This document shows, piece after piece, positions 34,824 to 43,076 of a stretch of DNA of 64,000 nt. This DNA comes from Pirellulaceae bacterium (lineage in GTDB: Bacteria > Planctomycetota > Planctomycetia > Pirellulales > Pirellulaceae): the NCBI GenBank assembly GCA_018402565.1, contig JAGYIQ010000011.1:62001-126000 (forward strand), in the 5' to 3' direction. The notes below the pieces were generated by a model. That model worked only from the letters and a program-made list of their open reading frames with translations, ran no database searches and was not told the origin of the DNA. Position 1 is the stretch's first letter. Each line of letters starts with the position of its first letter. The position numbers and the translations under genes were made by a program.

Positions 34824-35954
34824 ATGACGGAGACTGAAAACTGGGAGGGTGCCGGGGCAATCGCGAGTGACACGGCTGCGCGTGGGGCGTCGCAGTGGCT
34901 GCGGATGTTGGCTCAAGCCGGCTTGATCGCCGTCCCGCGTCTGGCCGAAACGACGGCTGCTCAGCCCGGCTCGGCGGTGCCTGCCCGCTCGGGTGCGGAG
35001 TTGCCGCGCGACGACCTGCGAGCGGCCTGGGAGACAATCGTCACGTCACCAGCACCGCCAACGCCGCCCAGTGCCACTCGAGCTGACTCGCCGGCCTCGA
35101 GCATGGCGGCGTCCGCGGCGAATCGCCAAGCGTCGGTCGCAACGACGACTCCGGCTCGGCCCACGCCCATGCCGTCGGCCCCTCAGCCGTCGGTCTCTCA
35201 GCAGCCGGTGCCGCAGCAGCCGGTGTCGACCGAGTCGCCGGCGGTCAAGCGGCCGGGGTCGGGTGGCCCCAGTTACGTGCAGTCGGCGGCCAACCCCAGT
35301 GGTGCCGGGACGCCAGCCATGCGGGGTGTGACGGGTTCTGGGGTCGAGGACGGTCCGCCGTTGACTCAAGTTCCCGACCTGGGCGATGCCGATCGGGTCG
35401 TCGCTCTGCAGCAATTGGCGCAAGAAGTCAGCCACTGTACTCGCTGCCCAGACCTGGTCCGCAACCGCACGCAGACGGTGTTTGGCTTTGGCGCCCCGCG
35501 GACGCGATTGGTGTTGATGGGCGAAGCGCCGGGAGCGGACGAGGATCGGCTCGGGGAACCCATGGTCGGAGCCTCTGGTCAACTGCTGGATAAAATCATC
35601 GCCGCGATGAAACTGCGGCGGGAAGAGGTCTACATCCTCAACGCCGTCAAGTGTCAACCGCCCAAGAACCGCAACCCGCTGGATGTGGAATGCGGCAACT
35701 GTCGCTCGTTTTGGGTGCGACAGCTGGAGATCATTCGACCGGAAGTCATCGTCTGCTTGGGCGCGGTGGCTTCCAAGACGCTGTTGCAGACGACGGATCC
35801 CGTCGGACGACTGCGAGGGACGGTTCACGTCTACCGTGGAGCGAAGGTCATCGTGACTTACCACCCCAGCTACCTGTTGCGGACCGAGTCGAAGAAACGC
35901 GAGACCTGGGACGACATGAAAGTCGTGATGGACCTATTGGGTATCCCGCGGTAG
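34824..35954 (+). CDS. Uracil-DNA glycosylase, family 4/5-like (4Fe-4S)
   Basis: Of the 376 residues, the first ~190 are Ser/Pro/Ala/Gln-rich and non-conserved. The catalytic domain begins at residue 193 with CTRCPDLV (Cys205, Cys208). It has MGEAPGADEDRLGEPMVG, NAVKCQPPKNRNP (Cys277) and the cluster Cys290. It ends with the HPSYLLR motif (His347). The four cysteines and the GEAPG-E pocket fit the thermophilic-type UDGs that remove uracil from DNA. A GAGGAA Shine-Dalgarno precedes the ATG. The long disordered N-terminus is unusual for the family and may target the protein. Confidence 0.9.
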   Translation: MTETENWEGAGAIASDTAARGASQWLRMLAQAGLIAVPRLAETTAAQPGSAVPARSGAELPRDDLRAAWETIVTSPAPPTPPSATRADSPASSMAASAANRQASVATTTPARPTPMPSAPQPSVSQQPVPQQPVSTESPAVKRPGSGGPSYVQSAANPSGAGTPAMRGVTGSGVEDGPPLTQVPDLGDADRVVALQQLAQEVSHCTRCPDLVRNRTQTVFGFGAPRTRLVLMGEAPGADEDRLGEPMVGASGQLLDKIIAAMKLRREEVYILNAVKCQPPKNRNPLDVECGNCRSFWVRQLEIIRPEVIVCLGAVASKTLLQTTDPVGRLRGTVHVYRGAKVIVTYHPSYLLRTESKKRETWDDMKVVMDLLGIPR

Positions 35955-36209
35955 ATCCCCTCGCCTCGCGGAATCCGCATCAGCCACACAGGTGGTCGAA
36001 TCCGACCCGCCGGTCGAGGGAAACCAGGCCTAAACGGTTGTTTAGTGGTTCTGGGGTGCTAGAATAAGGAGCGATGGCTGGATGACCCCGAGCCCCGGTT
36101 GGTAGCCCCGGGGAGGGCAATCGTCCGCGTGACATCGCGGGAGCGGTCAATCGTTTAACGCTATCGGCGGCTAGTCCAGCCCGGTTGCTAGGATTCGCAG
36201 GTGACATGA

Positions 36210-37112
36210 ATGCCCATTCTGAAGCGTGAACCGGATCAATTTCCACCGGATCTGTTGCAGTCCGAACACGAATCGCTGACATTGGCACGGGCGGCCATGT
36301 CCCAGGGCGGCGCACCACGTGCGGCTGGGCATGCCGCGACCCTTGCTGGAGCCGCAAGCGAGTTGAGCGGGAGCGGACCACCATCCGCGGACGCGGTCAA
36401 CGAGTCCTCCGGCGACGGACAGTTGCTGGTGACGATGGGAGCGGCCGCTGAGGAGCGAGTCAGCGGTCCGACGGCGGTAGAAACCGCGGTCCCAGCGGCG
36501 ACGTTGTCTCCCGATCGATTGGGCACTTTTAGCTACTTCTCCGAATACCTTGGCATGGAAGCCACTCCGCAGCCCCTGACGTTCTGGTCGGGGGATTGGG
36601 ATGAATTCCAGAAATTTGATCCGGAAGCGCAGGGCTGGTGGTGCCTGTACACGCACAGCCGGCAAGAAAAACTCTTGATGCGGCACCTGATCACTCGCCA
36701 GTTATCGTTTTATTGCCCGCTGATCGAGAAGCGGTACCGCTCGCCGGGCGGTCGGATGCGCAGCAGCTATCTACCGTTGTTCAATAATTATGTTTTCTTA
36801 AAAGGGACCGACGACGACCGGCGTTTGGCCCTGTCGACCAATTGTGTTCTGGCATCCAAGCCAGTACAACAGCCTGACTATTTCGTGCACGATCTGTGGC
36901 AGATCGGCATGGTCCTGCAGTCCGGTATCGCGGTCACAGCCGAACAGAAACTGGAGAAGGGCGATCCGGTCATGGTCAAATCCGGGCCGTTCAAAGGGTT
37001 TGAAGGGTTTGTGCAACGCCGCGCCGGGAAGACTCGGTTTTTGATCTTCTTGAGGTACCTGGAACAGGGCGTCTCGATGGAGATCGACGAAGGGGCACTG
37101 GTTGCCATGTAG
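36210..37112 (+). CDS. NusG-like transcription antitermination protein (NusG paralogue)
   Basis: Residues 142-200 match the NusG NGN domain: GWWCLYTHSRQEKLLMRHL, then FYCPLIEKRYRSPGG and LPLFNNYVFLKG. A KOW motif follows near 249-269 (EKGDPVMVKSGPFKGFEGF). The N-terminal 115 residues are low-complexity. An ATG at 36555 (MEATPQPL) would give a typical NusG-paralogue size, so the true start is uncertain; the longer frame has CAGGTGA upstream. Specialised NusG paralogues (RfaH, LoaP, UpxY types) bind RNA polymerase to prevent early termination of long operons. The next gene, a TIGR03790-like protein, is 66 nt downstream. No polysaccharide genes are in view. Confidence 0.8.
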   Translation: MPILKREPDQFPPDLLQSEHESLTLARAAMSQGGAPRAAGHAATLAGAASELSGSGPPSADAVNESSGDGQLLVTMGAAAEERVSGPTAVETAVPAATLSPDRLGTFSYFSEYLGMEATPQPLTFWSGDWDEFQKFDPEAQGWWCLYTHSRQEKLLMRHLITRQLSFYCPLIEKRYRSPGGRMRSSYLPLFNNYVFLKGTDDDRRLALSTNCVLASKPVQQPDYFVHDLWQIGMVLQSGIAVTAEQKLEKGDPVMVKSGPFKGFEGFVQRRAGKTRFLIFLRYLEQGVSMEIDEGALVAM

Positions 37113-37178
37113 CGTTGGACGTCGAGTAGCGGATGTGACGTTGAAGCGATTGTGTTGAGTAAACTTGGGAGACGGGTA

Positions 37179-38759
37179 ATGGCGTGGCGTGGTTCGTTGG
37201 CGGTCAGCAAGGCCTGCTTGGTTGGTTTACTGGCGAGTGTCTGGATTTTTTCCGCCCCCCTACCGACCTGGGCTCAGGTAAAGCCCGAACAGGTGGTGGT
37301 TGTGGCGGCGGCTGAATCGCCCGAGTCGCGGCGGGTGGCGGAAGCGTATTGCGAGTTTCGCCAGATTCCGACGGAACGGATCGTGGAATTGACGTTTTCT
37401 CCCGGAGTCACCATCGCCCGTGGCGACTGGGAAGATCGACTCAGGAGCGAATTGGCTGGCCAGTTGGCGGCGTTGGATCCGGACAAGCAAGTCACGGATG
37501 TTGTTCTGGTCTACGGCACCCCGCTGGCCATTGCCGCCTGGGAAGACGATCGCGAGCTGAAGGTTTGGGAGGCCTATTATCAGAAGGCTATGAACGACGG
37601 AGTCACGCGACTCAACACTGCCTTGGCGTCTTTGACCACCATCAGCGCCCAAGAGCCGGTCGAGGTCAAACTGCCGCTGGACATCGCCGCGATGCGTGCT
37701 CTGTTCCAACAACAGATCGAAGCCGCGCAAAAGGCCATCCCGTCCAAGCCAGCGGATCAGCAAGCAACCGCAGGGGCCCAACTGCAGACGCAGGTCCAAG
37801 CGGTCGCCGGGCTGTATCCGTTCATGAACAGCTTGCAGCAGCAGATTCAAGCGGCTCAAAGTGGCGATCAGGCTACCAATACCGGCCCCTTGCAACAGCA
37901 GTTGCAGTACCTGCGTGGCCGCAGCGAGGCCTTGAGTCAAACGGTCCAGTACCTGGAGAAGATGCCAGCCAGTTTCGAGCGAGATGCGACCTTGGTGGCA
38001 CTGTTGGAGCAGGGCGGCGGCTTGTTAGACGCTTTGACCTGGCTGCAGCGTCAAATGGACTTGGTGCAGATGAACGACTCGATGTCCAGTCTGGACAGTG
38101 AAGTCGCCTTGATTTTTTGGTCGGAGTACCGCCGCATCGGTGCCGTACCGAACTTCCTCAACCCGGCCTACGATGGGTCGCCGCTGCGGAATGCCTACCG
38201 TACCCTGCGAGTCTCGCGGATCGATGGGCCCACTGCCGACGTGGCCGTGTCGCTGATCGAACGCACGCGAGCGGCTGAAGCGATCACGGAACTGCAAGGC
38301 AACGTGTATCTGGATTTGCGAGGCATTCAGTCGGGGGACCCCCAGTTGTTGCAAACCGAAAATTGGCTAAAAGCGGTGGGCGAGCAGGTCAAGGGAGTCG
38401 CGGGTTTGACGGTCCAGCAAGAGAATACCGCCAAGCTGTTTCAAAGTGGCGAGTGCCCGGACGCGTTGCTGTACTTCGGGTGGTACTCCTTGGGTAAGTA
38501 CATCGACTCATGCAGCTTCAAGCCAGGGGCGATCGCCTACCACTTGGTTCCTGGCGATGCCTTGCGGCTCCGCGACGCCGAGCAGCAAGGGTGGTGCCGC
38601 AATCTATTGGAGGCCGGTGCCACGCGAGTGATCGGCAGTGTTGGCGAGGCCATGCCCGTGCTGCTGACCATTGATGACAAGGGCCGTCCTGGCCCGATGT
38701 CCATGAAAATCCACACCGCGGAGTTGAGCGACGGCATGATCTACTTCGCCGTTCCATAG
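37179..38759 (+). CDS. TIGR03790-like secreted protein
   Basis: The ATG at 37179 has GGGAG 7 nt upstream and gives 526 residues. The signal peptide is SKACLVGLLASVWIFSAPLPTWAQ. The following QVVVVAAAESPESRRVAEAYCEFRQIP segment, VVLVYGTPLAI and the late LLYFGWYSLGKYIDSCSFKPGA with GATRVIGSVGEA resemble the uncharacterised TIGR03790 family. A Gln-rich helical region lies between residues 175 and 300. The function is unknown; it should be exported. It follows the NusG paralogue, which might be needed for its operon. Confidence 0.6.
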   Translation: MAWRGSLAVSKACLVGLLASVWIFSAPLPTWAQVKPEQVVVVAAAESPESRRVAEAYCEFRQIPTERIVELTFSPGVTIARGDWEDRLRSELAGQLAALDPDKQVTDVVLVYGTPLAIAAWEDDRELKVWEAYYQKAMNDGVTRLNTALASLTTISAQEPVEVKLPLDIAAMRALFQQQIEAAQKAIPSKPADQQATAGAQLQTQVQAVAGLYPFMNSLQQQIQAAQSGDQATNTGPLQQQLQYLRGRSEALSQTVQYLEKMPASFERDATLVALLEQGGGLLDALTWLQRQMDLVQMNDSMSSLDSEVALIFWSEYRRIGAVPNFLNPAYDGSPLRNAYRTLRVSRIDGPTADVAVSLIERTRAAEAITELQGNVYLDLRGIQSGDPQLLQTENWLKAVGEQVKGVAGLTVQQENTAKLFQSGECPDALLYFGWYSLGKYIDSCSFKPGAIAYHLVPGDALRLRDAEQQGWCRNLLEAGATRVIGSVGEAMPVLLTIDDKGRPGPMSMKIHTAELSDGMIYFAVP

Positions 38760-38852
38760 GCGATGCGCTGAGTTTCGCTTGGCCGTTTACCTTTGCTCGA
38801 GCGAATTCGCGCCGCCGGCGTCCGCGGTCGCCTTCAGATAGGACGTGTCGGC

Positions 38853-38970
38853 GGTGTTTAACCGCAACGCCAGAGGCGTGCGCGGCACCATGCTCGACGT
38901 GACCGACACACAACCCTCCGCAGCGACGTTCACCCGCACCGCCGACGGCGTGCGCGGTACCATGAACAAT
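38853..38970. repeat. Imperfect direct repeats
   Basis: Two copies of a roughly 45-bp unit with the core GGCGTGCGCGGCACCATG or GGCGTGCGCGGTACCATG, followed by a third partial copy near 38975. They lie in the otherwise empty region between the TIGR03790 gene and the RHS island. Confidence 0.65.
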
Positions 38971-39199
38971 TTCCGCGGTATGCAGACGTTCAAACCCTTT
39001 CGAGCCCAACTCTTTTGGCAACGCCTCAACCGACGAGCGACCGATAACATACCACTCGACTAACACAATCTCCGAGCCAACACTAACCAACGTCGGCTCT
39101 CAATCACGAACCAGCAGAGGGCTGCTGGTCTACAGAGTGCAACTGGTCCGCCCCCGCTTCCGTCGTGGCTCTGCCCGGCGGAGCGGCAACTGACGGCTA

Positions 39200-39745
39200 C
39201 CAGTTCCCCCAAATAATCAAAAAGAAGGAACTCTGCCCCTTGGCCACACCGGCCCCTGCTGGCTTGCCAGTGGGACCGAAAGTTTGGCAGCGAGACCGCC
39301 CGCCTAAACATCCAAAATGAAGGGTCGTCGCCCCTTGGCCACATCGGCCCACCATCCGGGCTCGTCCCGGTGGAGGCATGACTGACAGGCTACAGGCTAC
39401 CATCCCCCCAATATCAAAAAGAAGGCTCGTTGCCCCTTGGTCACACAGCCACCTTCGGCCTCGTGCCGATGGGGCGATGACTGACCAGCTACCGCCATCC
39501 CCCCAATCATCAAAAAGAAGGCACTCCGCCTCTTGGTCACATCGCCACCTTCGGCCTCGTGCCGATGGGGCGATGTCTGACAGGCCACCAGCCCCCCCAC
39601 AATAATCAAAAAGAAGGCTCTTTGCCCCTTGGTCACACCGCCCACCATTCGGGCTTGTCCCGGTGGAGGCATGACTGACCAGCTACAGGCTACCATCCCC
39701 CCAAGATCAAAAAAGAAGGCCCTCCGCCCCTTGGTCACATCTGCG
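39200..39745. repeat. Left boundary array: six copies of a ~97-bp direct repeat
   Basis: The core CCCCCCAATAATCAAAAAGA, continuing AGGCTC-TTGCCCCTTGGTCACA, occurs near 39209, 39310, 39408, 39500, 39596 and 39698, with a period of 90-100 bp. Between cores is a hairpin-prone CATCGCCACCTTCGGCCTCG stretch or a related one. The same unit recurs beyond the right end of the RHS island (62880-63800). On the minus strand the repeat frame spells VTKGQRAFFLIIGG, which I take to be chance rather than a protein. Confidence 0.85.
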
Positions 39746-39897
39746 CCACGGAGACTTGAGGCTCATGCCCCAAAAAAACGCTCCCGAGCCCCAGATTTCT
39801 GTAGCTTTTCTCCCCGACGGTGGGTACAACTTAAGGCATACCCCCGGGCAGGCTTATCCCCAACCCACGAACATTTACCTACGATCCTGCCGGGCGG

Positions 39898-41370
39898 ATG
39901 ATCCGCCGCGAGGACCAAAAGGGTGATACCGTGACTTTCAACCATACCATGTCCGGCTTTGGGTTCTCGACCGGTGCCACGGGTTACGATGACGAAGACA
40001 GGCTCAAGACTTGGAATCGCACCAACGGGACAATGAACCAAGCTTGGACTTTGTCGGCTGTGGGGAACTGGGACGCCTTCACCAGTGCCGGTTCAACGTG
40101 GAATCGCACCCACAGCAATGCTCACGAGTTCACAGGGTTCACAGGCGCCAGTACCGGGACACTGGCTTATGACGTGAAGGGCAACCAAACGTCGCGACCA
40201 TCCACACTGTCTGCTCCCGCGTTGAACTTGGATTGGAACTTCGACAATCAACTGCGTGGAGCTGACACTAATGGTTCAGCCGGTAGTTTGGAAGTGACGT
40301 TTGAATATGATGCACTCGGGCGCCGAGTCTCCCGGAGCCATTCCAGTGGCAATGTGGTTTACGTTCATGCTGGCCAGCAAGTGATTGCTGATTACGCTCG
40401 GGGGGCCGTCACCTCCTCACCGACCTACCGTTACGTCTACGCCGACTACGTGGACGAACCGATCTTGCGACACTCCGGCACTGGCACATCCTTGCCCGGT
40501 AGTGGGGATGATGCTTTGTTCTATCACCGCAACCAACAATACTCCGTCATCGGACTCACCAACGCCGCCGGAACCCTCGTTGAACGTTATTCCTACACCG
40601 CTTATGGCACACTGGGCATCTACGACCCCAGTGGCACCGTTCGAACGACCAGCACTTACGCCAACCGCTACACGTACACGGGCCGCGAGTACGACGCCGA
40701 CCTCAACCTCTACCACTTCCGCGCCCGCTGGTACGACCCCACCACCGGAGGTTTCATCTCCCGAGATCCACTGGGATACGTGGATGGAATGAGTCTGTAC
40801 AGGGGGTATTTTGGGCTGAAGTCAATTGATCCCACAGGACTTATGCTTGTTTCGGACGGCGGCCGAGACGATTCGTTCCCTGTCTTGTGGCATAAGTACC
40901 TTCCCGTCGATATAATGTTGTGGTGGGATTACGAGCGTAATGGAGGAGGTAACCCGTTCCCAGGTTCTATTCCCGGTCCCATTAAATTACCAATTACCGT
41001 TCCTGACGACGAATATCCGAATGAACCGCAAGATCCGGATTGCGAATGCAAAAATATTCCAGGTGCTAACGTTCGACCCAAAGCCCCAAGTACCGGGCGA
41101 TATCCTCCTGTTGCTGGGCAGACATTTGCCGAATGCATCGCCGATAAAAGTATGGAGGAACGAACAACCACAAAGTATGTCGGGGAATGCATGATACCGG
41201 GCCGCGTTATGCCACTGTTCTGTACTAAATGTGCAGCCAGCAAATGCTGGATTTACACTAGGTGGCAATGCAAAAAGAGAAGGCTCACACCAACAAGTCC
41301 TTATCCGCACATTAAAACGGAATGGTCCGCAATATCCTCGGCTGCTTCGCGATGCAAATTTGGTGAGTAG
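39898..41370 (+). CDS. 5'-truncated RHS tip with a Cys-rich unknown C-terminal domain
   Basis: A 490-residue frame whose first ~312 residues are an RHS-associated core of class A: YD repeats, then YHRNQQYSVIGLTNAAGT, FRARWYDPTTGGFISRDP and GYVDGMSLYRGY ending in SIDPTG. From about 314 the sequence is unique, with ten or so cysteines (CECKN, CTKCAASKCW) and Trp/Lys-rich ends. There is no signal peptide and the frame starts inside the RHS repeat. An in-frame 534-bp block is missing relative to the main RHS gene, since HTM joins directly to SGFGFSTG. It is the only RHS tip on the plus strand. A signal-bearing LRR protein follows within 32 nt. It is probably silent unless recombined. Confidence 0.75.
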   Translation: MIRREDQKGDTVTFNHTMSGFGFSTGATGYDDEDRLKTWNRTNGTMNQAWTLSAVGNWDAFTSAGSTWNRTHSNAHEFTGFTGASTGTLAYDVKGNQTSRPSTLSAPALNLDWNFDNQLRGADTNGSAGSLEVTFEYDALGRRVSRSHSSGNVVYVHAGQQVIADYARGAVTSSPTYRYVYADYVDEPILRHSGTGTSLPGSGDDALFYHRNQQYSVIGLTNAAGTLVERYSYTAYGTLGIYDPSGTVRTTSTYANRYTYTGREYDADLNLYHFRARWYDPTTGGFISRDPLGYVDGMSLYRGYFGLKSIDPTGLMLVSDGGRDDSFPVLWHKYLPVDIMLWWDYERNGGGNPFPGSIPGPIKLPITVPDDEYPNEPQDPDCECKNIPGANVRPKAPSTGRYPPVAGQTFAECIADKSMEERTTTKYVGECMIPGRVMPLFCTKCAASKCWIYTRWQCKKRRLTPTSPYPHIKTEWSAISSAASRCKFGE

Positions 41371-41401
41371 TTGATTAGTTGAGAATTACAGGAGTGCAGC
41401 T

Positions 41402-42451
41402 ATGAAGTCCAACTTTATCGCGTTTCAGATTCGATTCATTCTAGGAGCTATCGCCCTATTTGCGTGCAACGCATATTCACAGTCGTCGAGCTTAGAAGAA
41501 CAGCGAATCGGCGAACGATCCGAGACTTTGAGGTCGAAATCGTTGGTTGTTTGGGAAAGCGGCGATTTACTGCGACGGATTCGAGATGGGAAGTTAAACG
41601 GGTTCGAGAACCAGACTCGAAGCGTTCACTTTGATTATCATACACCGAAACCTGATGAAGTCCGAGCATTGAGGGCAATTGGTCGTTTTGATGAGTTGTG
41701 GATCGGCGATGACGGTTCTCTCCCAATGCAAATTCACCCGGATTTGCCAAACGCGATAAGCGAGCTTACGGAGTTGCGGGTATTGCACTTGCTGGTGTCC
41801 AATCCGGAACATGCCGATTGGACGCCTATAGAAAAAATGATAAATCTTGAGGAGCTGAGGATTAATTCTAATGAAAAGTTGAACCAAGTCACGTTGAACT
41901 CGATTGGACGGCTGAACCGACTCTTGTATCTAACACTGTCCGCAAAACTTGACGCAGTAGATTATTCCTGGCTCAAGGGCATGACGAGATTAGAAGAATT
42001 GGACATTGTGCTTTCCGATGCGCCGTCTGAAGGTTCGGAAACGTTTTATTGTCAATTGAAGCACCTTACTTTATTGAAGAGCTTGTCACTCCGTGGTTCA
42101 TCCGTCTCTCAATGCGAAATTGACGTTTTGGCGAACGGAATTGGGGTTCACTTGAGCTCGTTGAATTGTACGCTCGCAGAAGTTTGTGATGTCGTCGCAT
42201 TCAGGGACACACTTGGAAAATTGACGGCACTTGAAACACTGGGCATACGAACAAATCCGGGGACCGAAATCGACCTTGACTTGCTTTTGGTACTCCCGAA
42301 TCTGCGCAGTTTAGCAGTATTCGGAGAGGCACGAAAGATTAAATATTCCACTGCGATTTTCAGCCAACATTTATCCCTAAATCAAGTGACTGTTTTCGAC
42401 ACGGCCGAAAACTCACGGCCATTTTTTGAATGGAATCGTTTTTCTGATTGA
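41402..42451 (+). CDS. Exported LRR-like protein, candidate immunity gene
   Basis: The 349 residues have a signal peptide (FQIRFILGAIALFACNAYSQ) and then irregular leucine-rich repeats. Examples are LPNAISELTELRVLHLLVSN, NLEELRINSN and LPNLRSLAVFG. The gene follows the Cys-rich RHS tip by 32 nt in the same orientation and has lower GC than the flanking core genes. By analogy with polymorphic toxin loci it may protect against the tip's C-terminal domain. A second LRR protein follows the metallopeptidase RHS tip at 60735-61475, so an LRR neighbour is a recurring feature for two of the three class A RHS genes. No enzymatic motif is seen. Confidence 0.6.
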   Translation: MKSNFIAFQIRFILGAIALFACNAYSQSSSLEEQRIGERSETLRSKSLVVWESGDLLRRIRDGKLNGFENQTRSVHFDYHTPKPDEVRALRAIGRFDELWIGDDGSLPMQIHPDLPNAISELTELRVLHLLVSNPEHADWTPIEKMINLEELRINSNEKLNQVTLNSIGRLNRLLYLTLSAKLDAVDYSWLKGMTRLEELDIVLSDAPSEGSETFYCQLKHLTLLKSLSLRGSSVSQCEIDVLANGIGVHLSSLNCTLAEVCDVVAFRDTLGKLTALETLGIRTNPGTEIDLDLLLVLPNLRSLAVFGEARKIKYSTAIFSQHLSLNQVTVFDTAENSRPFFEWNRFSD

Positions 42452-42527
42452 GGTGTCAACGAGCAATGGAAATTGACCAACTGGCGAGCAAAGAGGAATT
42501 GACCCACCGGGCTAGTCAATACGAAGT

Positions 42528-42590
42528 GAACACCAAGGCCGCAGCTACCGACTGAAGGACCTGGAGGCAAGCCTGGGACGCTCGGTGTCT
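42528..42590 (+). pseudogene. IstB (IS21 helper ATPase) C-terminal remnant
   Basis: In the frame reading GRSYRLKDLEASLGRS (about 42538-42585) the sequence matches the end of IS21-family IstB proteins, but it is frameshifted upstream. The same peptide occurs at 44880-45035. The remaining 100 bp up to 42660 hold nothing recognisable. Confidence 0.55.
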
Positions 42591-42660
42591 GTGACATACT
42601 TCGACTGGGCGTCCAACCGGCCCGCGAAACCTCAGGACACCGAGGGGGCAGATGTCGTTG

Positions 42661-43074
42661 TCAATAAGTGGCGCCCGTTATACCGTCAATCTCGGTATTT
42701 TCAGGGTTACCTTCCGGGTCACCGTTTTTCGAGATGACAAAGTACGCGCCGCCATCACCTCGGTATAGAAACGTACAAGTATTTACCTGAAAGTGTGTGT
42801 GCCCTACAGCTTTCCCTTCGTTCACGAACTGATATTCTAATTTCCCAGAATCTGCATTCTTCATCTCTATGCAACCACGAATACTAACTGTCCCCGAGTT
42901 CCATTGGCAGCTAAATGGCAGTTTTGGATAGACTTTTAAAGTAAGGCAATGATCAGGATCATAAACATGCAAGTAATATCCACCAGAATCGATTGTTGAT
43001 GGCCGAAAGATAAGAAGTAATAGTGCAATCCCAAGGGTCCCAACGACAATCGACTTGATTGAGAATTTTGCCAT
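42661..43074 (-). CDS. Small membrane-anchored protein, candidate immunity gene
   Basis: The protein is 137 residues from the ATG at 43074; a GTG one codon earlier overlaps the stop of the upstream RHS tip (TAGTG). One N-terminal membrane helix (SIVVGTLGIALLLLIF) is followed by a beta-rich extracytoplasmic domain with four cysteines (SCQW, RGCIE, NTCTF). The gene is AT-rich compared with core genes. Its position right after the 43077-44744 RHS tip suggests a cognate immunity protein acting outside the cytoplasm. No family is recognised. Confidence 0.6.
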   Translation of the reverse strand: MAKFSIKSIVVGTLGIALLLLIFRPSTIDSGGYYLHVYDPDHCLTLKVYPKLPFSCQWNSGTVSIRGCIEMKNADSGKLEYQFVNEGKAVGHTHFQVNTCTFLYRGDGGAYFVISKNGDPEGNPENTEIDGITGATY

Positions 43075-43076
43075 CA

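Noticed and set aside
39397..39738. Protein encoded by the repeat array (VTKGQRAFFLIIGG units)
   Set aside because: The frame is open because the repeat length is close to a multiple of 3; there are no start signals and the composition is odd.
39200..39745. CRISPR array
   Set aside because: The repeated unit is about 97 bp with variable, GC-rich, partly palindromic intervals that are themselves similar; there are no uniform spacers and no cas genes.
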